Assembly: GCF_000425945.1 (NCBI RefSeq)
Contig: NZ_KE384480.1
Coordinates: 124,001-188,000, forward strand
DNA from: Candidatus Solirubrobacter pratensis
Lineage (GTDB): Bacteria > Actinomycetota > Thermoleophilia > Solirubrobacterales > Solirubrobacteraceae
DNA: 64,000 nucleotides
Direction of reading: 5' to 3'
The number at the start of each line of letters is the position of its first letter. The first letter of the stretch is position 1. This document shows, piece after piece, positions 25,977 to 35,654 of the stretch. The notes beneath the pieces were generated by a model. The model had not been told where the DNA came from. It was given only the letters and a program-made list of their open reading frames with translations, and did no database searches. The translations under genes were made by a program, and so were the position numbers.

Positions 25977-26710
25977 AGGGCATCGTGCTCGCCGCCGGCG
26001 CGGGGCGCCGCCTGCATCCGCTGACGGGCGAGCTGCCGAAGACGCTGCTGCCCGTCGACGGCGACGCCACGATCCTCGACATCGCGCTGGCCAATCTGCG
26101 GGCCGCCGGGATCGACGACGTGGTGATCGTCAAGGGCGTCGCCGGCCACCGGATCGAGCAGCGCGCGGCCGAGCTCGAGCGGCGCCACGGCGTGCGGATC
26201 GAGCTCGTCCACAACGACCGCGCCGAGGAGTGGAACAACGCCTACTCGCTGTGGCTGGCGCGCGAGGCCTTCGCGGACGGCGCGCTCCTCGTCAACGGCG
26301 ACACCGTGCACCCGCCGTCGGTCGAGGAGCGCCTGCTCCAGGCGCGCGGCGACGGCGCGGGCGTGGTGCTCGCCGTCGACCGCGAGAAGGTGCTCGGCGA
26401 CGAGGAGATGAAGGTCCGGCTTTCACCGGCCGGCACCGTGGAGCGGATCACGAAGCACACCCACGCGGGCACGGCGGACGGCGAGTACATCGGCCTTACG
26501 CTGATCGAGCCGTCGGCCGCCGCCGCCCTGGCGGACGCGCTGGAGGCGACCTGGCGGCGGGACCCGTCCCTCTACTACGAGGACGGCTTCCAGGAGTACG
26601 CCGACCGCGGGCATCCGGTCGGCGTGGCGGCCGTCGGCCGGATCGCCTGGATCGAGATCGACAACCACGCCGACCTCGCCCGGGCGCGGGAGCTGTCGTG
26701 CCGGTCCTAG
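25973..26710 (+). CDS. Sugar/polyol-phosphate nucleotidyltransferase (cytidylyltransferase-like)
   Basis: A 245-residue nucleotidyltransferase with an intact signature LAAGAGRRLHPLTGELPKTLL (LAAGAGRRL then PKTLLPV), metal-binding LVNGDT and acceptor-site YYEDGFQEYA. It is closest to phosphocholine/inositol-phosphate cytidylyltransferases (LicC-type), so it probably makes a CDP-polyol. In this operon it is the obvious source of the CDP-alcohol used by 23614 and 27719, and glycerol-1-phosphate from 26698 is the obvious substrate. The GTG start overlaps the previous stop by 4 bases and the next gene starts inside its last 13 bases. Confidence 0.85.
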   Translation: MKGIVLAAGAGRRLHPLTGELPKTLLPVDGDATILDIALANLRAAGIDDVVIVKGVAGHRIEQRAAELERRHGVRIELVHNDRAEEWNNAYSLWLAREAFADGALLVNGDTVHPPSVEERLLQARGDGAGVVLAVDREKVLGDEEMKVRLSPAGTVERITKHTHAGTADGEYIGLTLIEPSAAAALADALEATWRRDPSLYYEDGFQEYADRGHPVGVAAVGRIAWIEIDNHADLARARELSCRS

Positions 26711-27753
26711 CGCGGATGGTGCCGGCGCCGCTCAGCGTGGAGGTGCGCAGCGGCGCGATCGCGCGCCTCGGCGACCTGCTCGCCGACCGGCGCATCTCGG
26801 CGCGCGGCGACGTCGCGGTGGCGGTCGGGCCGGGCCAGGGCGCGACGATCGTCGAGGCGATCCGCCCGACGCTCAACAGCGCGCCCGTCCACCGTGTGGA
26901 CTCGGGCAGCATCGAGTCGGCGCAAAGGCTTGGCGACGTGCTGCGCGCCGGCTGGTACGACGCGGTGGTCGGCATCGGCGGCGGCCGCACGCTCGACGTC
27001 GCCAAGTACGCCGCCAGCCAGGCCGGCCTGCCGATGGTGTCGGTCGCGACGAGCCTCTCGCACGACGGCATCGCCTCGCCGGTGGCGTCGCTCGAGCACC
27101 GCGGCCGCAAGGGGTCCTACGGCGTCCAGACGCCGATCGCGGTGCTGGTCGATCTCGACTACGTGCGGCGCTGCCCGATCGAGCAGCTGCGTGCCGGCGT
27201 CGGAGATGCGCTCAGCAACCTCAGCGCGCTCGCCGACTGGGAGCTGGCCGGCCGGGAGCGCGGCGAGACGTTCGACGGGCTGGCCGCGATGTTCGCCCGT
27301 GCCGCGGCGGAGTCGGTCGTGCACCGGGACGACGAGCTGACCTCGGACACATTCCTGACGGCGCTCGCCGAGGCGCTGGTCCTCGCCGGCGTGGCGATGG
27401 CGGCGGCCGGCAGCAGCCGGCCGTGCAGCGGCGCGTGCCACGAGATCGCGCACGCCGTGGACGTGCTGTACCCCGGCCGCGCGAGCCATGGGGCGCAGGT
27501 GGCGGTCGGCGCGATGTTCGCGTGCTTCCTGCGCGACGATCCGAAGCTGGCGCAGATCGACGCGTGCCTGCGCAGGCTCGAGGTTCCACGCGTGCCGCGC
27601 GACATCGGGCTCGACGAGGAGCAGTTCGCCGCGGCGGTCGTCGAGGCGCCCGCCACGCGGCCGGACCGGTATACGATCCTCGAGCATCTCGACATGGGGA
27701 AGAAGGAGGTGCGCGGCCGTGTCGACGCATTTGTCCGAGCCTTCGATCGCTGA
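26698..27753 (+). CDS. Glycerol-1-phosphate dehydrogenase-like (EgsA/AraM-type iron/zinc dehydrogenase)
   Basis: A 351-residue member of the group that reduces DHAP to sn-glycerol-1-phosphate. NAD(P) site: GIGGGRTLDVAKYAA. Family motif SVATSLSHDGIASP contains the metal-binding Asp; further ligands are His in CHEIAHAVD and in RASHGAQV. This stereoisomer is typical of archaeal lipids and rare in bacteria (AraM in Bacillus). The start GTG 26698 has GGGAG 6 bases upstream and overlaps the previous gene by 13 bases; ATG 26716 is an alternative. Neighbouring cytidylyltransferase and CDP-alcohol phosphotransferases suggest the product is activated and built into a phosphodiester polymer or lipid. 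Confidence 0.85.
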   Translation: MPVLARMVPAPLSVEVRSGAIARLGDLLADRRISARGDVAVAVGPGQGATIVEAIRPTLNSAPVHRVDSGSIESAQRLGDVLRAGWYDAVVGIGGGRTLDVAKYAASQAGLPMVSVATSLSHDGIASPVASLEHRGRKGSYGVQTPIAVLVDLDYVRRCPIEQLRAGVGDALSNLSALADWELAGRERGETFDGLAAMFARAAAESVVHRDDELTSDTFLTALAEALVLAGVAMAAAGSSRPCSGACHEIAHAVDVLYPGRASHGAQVAVGAMFACFLRDDPKLAQIDACLRRLEVPRVPRDIGLDEEQFAAAVVEAPATRPDRYTILEHLDMGKKEVRGRVDAFVRAFDR

Positions 27754-28507
27754 CCTGCGTCGCGTGACGCAGCCCGAGTCGGTCCTCGGGCGAGCGAACG
27801 CCGAGCACTGGGCGGGTCGCCTCTACATGCGCCGGCTCTCCCCCTACGTCACCCGGCTGCTGCTGCGCACCCGCATCTCGGCGAACGGGGTGACGTGGCT
27901 GATGTACCCGAGCGGCCTGCTCGCGGCGCTGTCGCTGACGCTGCCCGGCCTCGCCGGCGCGCTCGGCGCGGTCGCGTTCGCGCAGCTGCAGCTGCTGGCC
28001 GACTGCTGCGACGGCGAGGTCGCGCGCTGGCGCGGCACGTCGTCGCCGGCGGGCATCTTCCTCGACCGGCTCGCGCATCACGTCACGGACGCCTCGCTGG
28101 CGATCGCCCTCGGCGTGCGCGCCTCGGGCGGATGGAGCTCGATCGACGGCTGGACGACGCTCGGCTGCCTGGTCGCCGTGATGGGACTGCTGGTCAAGGC
28201 GGAGACGCTGCTCGTGCCGCTCTCGCGCAGCGCGGCCGGGCGCGCGCCCGCGCCCGACACGCACGCCGTGGCGGTGCCGCGTGGAGGCCCGCTGCGGCGG
28301 CTGCGGCGCGCGGCCGGCTTCGCGCCGGTGTTCCGCGCGCTCGTGACGATGGAGACCACGCTGCTCGCGCTCGCCGCGGCGCTCGTCGACAGCGCCGCCG
28401 GCCGCCTGATCGGGACCCGCGGGCTCATGATCGCCCTCGTCCCCGTGGCGGCGGTTACGCTCGTCGGCCACCTCGTCGGAATCCTGGCGTCGAGCCGGCT
28501 GCGCTGA
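27719..28507 (+). CDS. CDP-alcohol phosphatidyltransferase family membrane protein
   Basis: A 262-residue membrane enzyme with motif DCCDGEVARWRGTSSPAG followed by IFLDRLAHH. The first three Asp and the DG/AR pairs are present, but the last Asp of G-x3-D-x3-D, the proposed catalytic base, is His here. It may be a variant subfamily or an inactive partner of the canonical enzyme at 23614. The GTG at 27719 overlaps the end of the dehydrogenase gene by 35 bases, with AGGAGG about 10 bases upstream. About six hydrophobic helices. Confidence 0.83.
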   Translation: MSTHLSEPSIADLRRVTQPESVLGRANAEHWAGRLYMRRLSPYVTRLLLRTRISANGVTWLMYPSGLLAALSLTLPGLAGALGAVAFAQLQLLADCCDGEVARWRGTSSPAGIFLDRLAHHVTDASLAIALGVRASGGWSSIDGWTTLGCLVAVMGLLVKAETLLVPLSRSAAGRAPAPDTHAVAVPRGGPLRRLRRAAGFAPVFRALVTMETTLLALAAALVDSAAGRLIGTRGLMIALVPVAAVTLVGHLVGILASSRLR

Positions 28508-28530
28508 GGTCGGGTCTACCCTTGGAGCCG

Positions 28531-29395
28531 GTGAGCACGGAGTCCCGCACGGCTCTCGGCGCGGCCTCGACCCAGCCCGTGCCGGCCGGCGAGCGCCATG
28601 TGTACGAGCCGCACCGCATCGGGCTTCCGCCCCTGCGCGTCTACGCGCGCGAGGCATGGCGGCGGCGGCAGTTCGCGCGCGAGATGTCGCGCACCGAGCT
28701 GCGCGCGCAGCATTACGACACGGCGCTCGGCCAGCTCTGGCTGCTGCTGAACCCGCTGCTGCTGACGCTGGTCTACTTCATCCTCGTCGACATCCTGCGG
28801 CACGGCACCCGCGGTCCGCAGTTCTTCGCGCATCTGATGGTCGGCCTGTTCGCCTTCCAGTTCTTCAGCCAGGCGGTCCAGCAGGGGACCAAGTCGGTCG
28901 TGGGCGGCGGCAAGCTGATCCTCAACACCGCCTTCCCGCGGGTCCTGCTCCCGCTCTCGTCCGTGCTGAGCGCATTCATGCGCTTCCTGCCGACGATCGC
29001 GATCTACGCCGTCGTCCATGTGGCCACGGGCCTGCCGATCACGCCGGAGCTGCTGTGGGCGATTCCCGTCTTCCTGCTGCTGGCGATCTTCACGACCGGC
29101 TTCACGATGCTGCTGGCGGCGCTCCAGGTCTACTTCCGCGACGTCTCGAGCTTCCTGCCGTACGTCATGCGGATCTGGATGTACGCGTCGCCGGTCCTCT
29201 ACTACCTCGACGAAGTGCCGGAGCGCTTCCGCCCGATCATCGACGCCAATCCGCTGGCGCCGACGCTCGGCGCGTGGAGCCAGGTCCTGACGGAGGGTCG
29301 CGCTCCGGGCGCCGGGCTGCTGCTCTGGGGCCTTGCCTGGGGCGTGGGCGCCGTGGCCGCCGGCGGCCTGTTCTTCGTTGCCCGGGAGCGTGAGT

Positions 29396-29412
<17 letters not shown>
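28531..29412 (+). CDS. ABC-2 type polysaccharide/teichoic acid export permease (TagG-like)
   Basis: A 293-residue permease with six membrane helices and the ABC-2 motif region LGQLWLLLNPLLLTLVYFIL, split as LGQLWLLLNPLL and TLVYFIL; the N-terminal 60 residues are cytosolic. Together with the ATPase at 29396 it would export a lipid-linked surface polymer across the membrane, as TagGH does for wall teichoic acid. GTG 28531 is taken as start; TTG 28522 is possible. Seventh gene of the operon starting at 21485. Confidence 0.88.
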
Positions 29413-30190
<778 letters not shown>

Positions 30191-31646
30191 GCCCGCGCCG
30201 GGGCGGGGCCGGGCGGCGCGTCGCGTCCGCGCCGCAGGGCGACGCCGGCGCCGAGCAGGATCCACGCGAGCGGATCCTCCAGGAATGCGGCGTACAGCAG
30301 CGTGTGCACGACGAGCGCCGCGAACGCGGCGGCGACGCCGGCGCGCGCGGCCGACTCGCTCGCGCCCGGCAGCAGCAGCCGGAACGCCGCCACGAGGAGC
30401 GCCACGTACGCCGCGAGGCCGACGATCCCCTGCTCGGCGGCGACGGTGACCGGGATCGTGTGCGACGCCGACACCGCGGCCGCGCTGCGCGCCTCGCCAT
30501 GGCGCCGGTACTGGACCGCGAACGAGCCGGAGCCCCAGCCCGCGACCGGCCGTTCGGCGAACAGCTGCACGCCGCCGCTGACGAGGTCGCTGCGCCCGCT
30601 GGTCGCCTTGCGCAGCGAGCTGCCGCCGGCCAGCGCGGCGGCGGCGAGCGCCACCACGGCGCCCGCGACGAGCACGGGCGCGCCGCGCCGCAGCAGCCGG
30701 TCCGGCGCGCCGCGCAGCGCGGCGAGCGCCGCGACGCCCACGATCAGCGACAGCATGCTCGACTCCGAGCGCGTGGTCAGCAGTCCCAGCCAGAGCACCG
30801 CGAGCACCGCGGCGGCGGCGGGCACGGCGCGCGGCCGGCGCGACCACAGCGCCGCCGTCAGCACGCCGATCATCGCGACGATCAGGAAGCGGCCGTAGAC
30901 GTTGGGGTCGAAGAACACCGAGTTGACCCGGAAGTACGTCGTGTAGCGGTTGCCCGCGATCAGCTTCTCGTTCAACCACACCGTCCCGGTCGCGAGCTGG
31001 ACGAAGCCGATCGCGCAGAAGACCAGCGCGAGCGCGGTCATGGTGGCGAGGCAGGCACGCAGCAGCCGCGGCGTCCACTCGAGCTCGGCGAGCAGCTTGA
31101 ACAGCAGCGCGAACGGCGCGTAGAAGAAGACGATCTGCTCCAGCGCCTTGGCGAAGTCCGCCGAATAGGCCGCCTGGACGGCGTAGAGCAGCGTGAACCC
31201 GAGCAGCGCAACCTCGAGGCCGGTCGGCCGGCGCGTGCCGCCCGCGCCGCCGCGCAGGTCGCGCGCGGCGCTCGCCAGCGCGCCTGCGCCGATCACGGCG
31301 TACAGCGGCACGAGCAGGTTGACGGTGTCGCCCGAGACGCTCAGCGGGATCCGGAACGGCATGGCCGCGATGGCCGCGACGGCGACCAGCGCGGGCCGGC
31401 GGCTCGCGACCGCCGCGGCGGCGGCGAGCGCGGCCAGCGCGACGACGGCGCCGATCGCCGTCAGCACCGGGCGGCCGGTCAGCGCATCGAGCCGCTCGCT
31501 GGTGGAGAGGTCGTCGATCAGCAGCGCCGGGGTGAGCACGAGCGCGGCCAGCGTGGCCCCGCCGCGCGCCCGCCGCGACGGCGCGAGCACCGCCGCCCCG
31601 GTGCACGCGACGACGGCCACGACCCCGGCGGATTCGAGCGCGGGCA

Positions 31647-32084
31647 CTACCGCGCCTCGCTCCCGGCGGGGCGCGGCGGCCGGGCGCTCAGCCGGATGTG
31701 CCGCACGAGCTGGATCGTCTGCCCGCGCCGCCCGAGCCGCACGCGCGTGTAGTAGACGCCGGGCGGCGCGCGCCGCCCGGCGTCGGTGCGCCCGTCCCAG
31801 AAGAAGCGCAGCTTGCGGTCGGCCGGCACCCGCCTCGCCCTCGCGAGCCGGCGCACGGGATCGCCGTGCGCATCGAGCACGGTGACGGTCACGACGTCCG
31901 GCCGCGTCACCATGAAGCGGATCCCGGCCCGGTCGTTGAAGCCGTCGCCGTTGGGGCTGAACGAGCGCGCGACCTTGACCCGGCGGATCACCGCCGGACG
32001 TTCCTTGAGGCGCTGGTCGACGGCGAGCGCGACGACGGTCGCGCCCAGGAGCACGAGCACGAGGATCTGCGCCGGCCGCGTCAT
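31647..32084 (-). CDS. Membrane-anchored FlgD/CHU_C-like Ig-domain protein
   Basis: A 145-residue protein with an N-terminal anchor helix (about residues 5-22) and one beta-sandwich starting at ARSFSPNGDGFNDRAG, the signature of FlgD-Ig / gliding-motility C-terminal-like domains, and ending GVYYTRVRLGRRGQT. Such domains support extracellular assembly or polymer contacts; no flagellar gene is near, so the FlgD role does not apply. It lies 4 bases after the membrane glycosyltransferase gene and one base before the ligase gene, so it may be an accessory of surface-glycan assembly. Confidence 0.75.
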   Translation of the reverse strand: MTRPAQILVLVLLGATVVALAVDQRLKERPAVIRRVKVARSFSPNGDGFNDRAGIRFMVTRPDVVTVTVLDAHGDPVRRLARARRVPADRKLRFFWDGRTDAGRRAPPGVYYTRVRLGRRGQTIQLVRHIRLSARPPRPAGSEAR

Positions 32085-32088
32085 CGCC

Positions 32089-33852
32089 TCAGGGGGTGTG
32101 CGCGTCCAGCCCGTAGCCCTCGGTGCAGCGATTCAGGCGGTACACGGTGATGTCCGGCCCCGGCCGCTCGTAGGCGCTCGGGTAGTACAGGTGCGTCGAG
32201 AAGTCGAAGTCGAACGGCACCGGCTTGGCGCCCGCCCTGTACGGCGAGGCGCGGAAGATCACGGTGCCTTCGTGCGGCAGCGCGCGGTAGTAGGCCATGG
32301 CACGGCGGACGCGCTGCAGGAAGGCCCGGTCGCGCACGAGGCTCATCTCCACGACGATGCAGTGGTGCGCGCGCCGGTACTGCTCGATGCGGCCCGGTGA
32401 CAGCACCGAGATGTAGCGGGCCGGCGTCCCGAGTTGCAGCGCCGGCGTCTTCGGCGGCGGGCCGAAGCCCTTGGCGAAGTGCCCGTTGAAGAACCCCCGG
32501 GGGATGGCCGGGTCGACCACCAGGCGAGCCTTCGCCGGCAGGGTGGCGAAGAGGAAGTCGCGCAGCATCTGGCGCGTGTCCCGCATGCCGAGCACGCGGC
32601 CGGTGTGGAGGTCCGAGACCAGCGGCTGGACCAGCGACCCGGCGACGATGACGGCGACGGCGCCCGCCGCGAGGCGCGGGTGGCGGCGGAACAGCGTCCG
32701 GCCGGCCCACACGAACCCGACGCCCGCCAGCAGCGCCAGCACCGGGTAGGCCGGCAGCAGCCAGCGGGCGAACCAGCGGCCCGCGCCGACCGACATGTAG
32801 CCGATCAGCAGGATCGGCATGAGCGCCAGCAGGATCCCGCGGGGGCGGTCGCGGCGCAGCTCCACGACGATGCCCGCGGCGGCGGCGATCGCGGGCCCCC
32901 ATCCCAGCGCCCACGTGAGGCTTGAGACGTAGAAGACGAGCGGGTTCCCGGTGCCCTGGCCGAGCTTGGCGCTCGACGCCGCCTCGTTCTCCAGCTTGAG
33001 CTGGAAGAGCGCCTTGTGGAGGTGGATGAAGAAGTACGGGGTGGTGAGGAAGAACGCGAAGGTCGCCGCGGCCAGGGCGACCGCGAGGCGCGCCAGCGCG
33101 GCGCGGTCACGGCGAACATGGGGGATCGCGGCGACGAGCAGCGGCCCGAGGATCACGCCGGCGGTGTACTTGAAGCCGACCGCCACACCGGCGGCGGCGC
33201 CCGCCAGCGCGTAGGCCCACAGGTGATCGGTCTCGCGTATGCGCACGATCGCGTAGACGGCGATCGTGACCCACACGAGCGCGCTCACGTCCGTGACGGC
33301 GAAGCGCGAGTACGCGACGGGCAGGAACCCGAAGCTGAGGACCGCGGCCGCCGCGAGGCCCTCCGCGACGCCCCACAGCCGGCGGCCGGCGCCGTAGACC
33401 GCGGCCACGGCCAGCATGCACATGATCGCGGAGACGACGCGCGCCGTGTGGTAGACGGCGGACGGGTCGTGGCGGTAGGTCGCGACGAGGTCGCGATAGT
33501 CGTGCCACGGCCACCCCCCGCCCCACTGGAAGCGCAGCACGCCGTAGATCAGCTCCGTGAAGCCCGACGGGTTCTGGAGATAGACCGGGTCGAGGCTGTG
33601 GTTCACGAACATGTACATCGCGCGCCTCGTGAAGTGGAACGCCTCGTCCGGGTGGTAGACGTACGGCAACCCGTGGTCGTTGCTGTAGAGCCGCAGCGCG
33701 AGCCCACCGGCGAGGATGCCGAGCAGGACCACACGCGGCGGCCACGCCGCGGGCCGCACGGCATGGCGCCAGCCGCGCCTGCTCTCGAACGGCGGAGGCG
33801 CCTCGTCGCGCGGGCCGGTCGCCGGCTCCGGCGCCGGCAACCTCAGTGACAC
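32089..33852 (-). CDS. Membrane glycosyltransferase (GT39/PMT-like GT-C fold)
   Basis: A 587-residue protein with about ten helices and an external first loop carrying the Asp motif YVYHPDEAFHFTRRA, characteristic of GT-C enzymes that use polyprenyl-phosphate sugars outside the membrane. The C-terminal 150 residues form an extracellular domain (KARLVVDPAIPRGFF). It would transfer sugars to an exported glycan or protein. I take GTG 33852, overlapping the upstream stop by 10 bases; TTG 33840 is possible. Second gene of its operon. Confidence 0.85.
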   Translation of the reverse strand: MSLRLPAPEPATGPRDEAPPPFESRRGWRHAVRPAAWPPRVVLLGILAGGLALRLYSNDHGLPYVYHPDEAFHFTRRAMYMFVNHSLDPVYLQNPSGFTELIYGVLRFQWGGGWPWHDYRDLVATYRHDPSAVYHTARVVSAIMCMLAVAAVYGAGRRLWGVAEGLAAAAVLSFGFLPVAYSRFAVTDVSALVWVTIAVYAIVRIRETDHLWAYALAGAAAGVAVGFKYTAGVILGPLLVAAIPHVRRDRAALARLAVALAAATFAFFLTTPYFFIHLHKALFQLKLENEAASSAKLGQGTGNPLVFYVSSLTWALGWGPAIAAAAGIVVELRRDRPRGILLALMPILLIGYMSVGAGRWFARWLLPAYPVLALLAGVGFVWAGRTLFRRHPRLAAGAVAVIVAGSLVQPLVSDLHTGRVLGMRDTRQMLRDFLFATLPAKARLVVDPAIPRGFFNGHFAKGFGPPPKTPALQLGTPARYISVLSPGRIEQYRRAHHCIVVEMSLVRDRAFLQRVRRAMAYYRALPHEGTVIFRASPYRAGAKPVPFDFDFSTHLYYPSAYERPGPDITVYRLNRCTEGYGLDAHTP

Positions 33853-35594
33853 GCGTTGGCCCCGGAGTCGGTGAAGCCGACGCCTGCCTCCGAGACGAAT
33901 GCCCACCGGTAGCCGCCCTTGCCGAGCTTGAGCTGCAGCACGCCGTAGGAGCCGTGCCGGACCTCGCTGTTGGGCGCTGGGGCGACGGCCCGCTGGAGGC
34001 TCCGGCCGCCGGTGCCCACGACGAACTCCCGGATCCCGCGCACCGGATCGCGGGTCCCGCCCGGATCCTGCGGTGCCAGCCGCTCGTAGGCGTGGTCGTG
34101 GCCGTTGAGGACGACGTCGGCGCCCGCGTTGTAGAGGTCCTCCCAGATGGGGTACATGGCGCCGTTCTCCCCAGAAATCCCGGAGCTCCACAACGGGTGG
34201 TGCCAGAACGCCAGCGTGCACGTCGCCGGATGCGCCGCGAGATCGACGCGCAGCCAGCGCTCCTGCGGCGAGCCGGCGCTGCAGTCGACGCCGCCGTTGC
34301 GCGCCGGCGGATCGGAGCACTCGGAGTTGAGCGCCACGACGTGCCACGTGCCGACGTCGAAGCTGTAGTAGCCCTGGCCGCGCGCGCCGGCCGGTCCGTT
34401 CGCCGCGCCCGCGCCGTCGAAGTAGTCGTAGTAGCCGGACGCGCCGGGGTCGCGGTACTCGTGGTTGCCGGGCACCGGCCGCAGCAGCGGCTTCAGGCGT
34501 CCCCACGTGCTGTCGAACGCGCTCCACGCTCCGGCGCGGCCGTCGGAGTATTGGGCGTCACCGAGCACCAGCACGGCCGACAGATCCATCGTCATCAGGA
34601 TGTCAGAGGTCTGGCGCTGATGGCAGAGGGAGGGGGTGCCCAGACCGCCGTTGAAGTCAGGCGACGTCGGGTCGCAGGCGATGTCGCCCGCGGCGGCGAT
34701 GACCGGTTCCGCGCCGGCGGGCTGCCAGTCCGGCGGGCCGGCGTCCACGGACCTCGGCGAGATGGCCCGTCGATCGCCGCCGCGCGCGGGCATGATCGCG
34801 ACGCGGCGCCGGCCGTGGGCGCGCAAGGTCAGCGCCATGCGCCGGCCGTCGGGCGCCCAAGCCGGCGCGGCGGCGTCATCGGCAGGCGCCGTCAGCGTCC
34901 GCGCGCGGCCTCCGGCCGAGGGGATCACGCCGACCGTGCGGCTCCCGGGGCGCCCGCTCGAGAACGCGATCCGCCGCCCGTCCGGCGACCACGCCGGCGA
35001 CTCCTCGTCCGCGGGCGTGCGGGTCAGGCGCCGAGCTCTGCCGCCGAGCGGCCCGGTGACGTACAGCTCGTCTCCGCCGTGGCGCGTCCGGCGCACGAAC
35101 GCGATGCCCCGCGCCGACCAGGCGGGCGAGCGGTCGTCTCCGCTCCCCGCGGTGATCGTCGTGACGCCGCTGCCGTCCGCCCGCACGACGGCGATGTGCC
35201 GCGCGCCGGGCGCGCCCTGGGCGAACGCGAGCGCGGTGCCGTCCGGCGACCACGCCGGCTCGGACGCCGGCTGCAGCCCATCGGTGACGGCGCGCAGCGC
35301 CGAGCCATCCGCGTACATCACCCAGATCCGCCCCTGGCCCGAGAAGGCGATGCGCCGGCCGGCGGGCGAGAAGACGGGTGTCGAGGCCGGGACGCCGGTG
35401 CGCAGCCGCCGCGGGGCCGAGCCGTCGGGATTGCGGAGGGTGACGGCGCGGTCGCGGCCGTTCGCCGCCGTGTACGTCAGCTTTCCGTCGCGGCCGGAGA
35501 AGGCGCCGTGGGCCGGCGTCGCGGCGCCGAGCAGCAGCGCGAGGGCCCCCGCCAGCGCGCGGGCGCACCGGCGGACGTGGACGGCAGGCGGCAC
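33843..35594 (-). CDS. Secreted TolB-like propeller fused to purple-acid-phosphatase-like metallophosphoesterase
   Basis: A 583-residue exported protein (signal peptide to about residue 30, ending TPAHGAF). Residues 35-290 are WD40/TolB-type repeats (EPAWSPDGTALAF, SPAWSPDGRRIAFSSG, APAWAPDGRRMAL). Residues 295-580 form a metallophosphatase with AAAGDIACD, LVLGDAQYSDG, PVPGNHEY, FWHHPLW and GHDHAYERL, a full di-metal ligand set of the purple acid phosphatase type. The fusion suggests an extracellular phosphoesterase that binds a surface ligand, perhaps clearing phosphodiester polymers or nucleotides. First gene of the four-gene minus-strand operon, divergent from 35655; the GTG start at 35594 gives a proper signal peptide. 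Confidence 0.87.
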   Translation of the reverse strand: MPPAVHVRRCARALAGALALLLGAATPAHGAFSGRDGKLTYTAANGRDRAVTLRNPDGSAPRRLRTGVPASTPVFSPAGRRIAFSGQGRIWVMYADGSALRAVTDGLQPASEPAWSPDGTALAFAQGAPGARHIAVVRADGSGVTTITAGSGDDRSPAWSARGIAFVRRTRHGGDELYVTGPLGGRARRLTRTPADEESPAWSPDGRRIAFSSGRPGSRTVGVIPSAGGRARTLTAPADDAAAPAWAPDGRRMALTLRAHGRRRVAIMPARGGDRRAISPRSVDAGPPDWQPAGAEPVIAAAGDIACDPTSPDFNGGLGTPSLCHQRQTSDILMTMDLSAVLVLGDAQYSDGRAGAWSAFDSTWGRLKPLLRPVPGNHEYRDPGASGYYDYFDGAGAANGPAGARGQGYYSFDVGTWHVVALNSECSDPPARNGGVDCSAGSPQERWLRVDLAAHPATCTLAFWHHPLWSSGISGENGAMYPIWEDLYNAGADVVLNGHDHAYERLAPQDPGGTRDPVRGIREFVVGTGGRSLQRAVAPAPNSEVRHGSYGVLQLKLGKGGYRWAFVSEAGVGFTDSGANACH

Positions 35595-35654
35595 CGGCGA
35601 GCTTGAACACGGGGACCGGCTCGCGGTTGCGGCGTAGACTCGCCATCCGGTCCC

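Noticed and set aside
31647..32084. A flagellar hook-capping protein (FlgD)
   Set aside because: Only the Ig-like fold is shared; there is no hook domain and no flagellar gene in the window.
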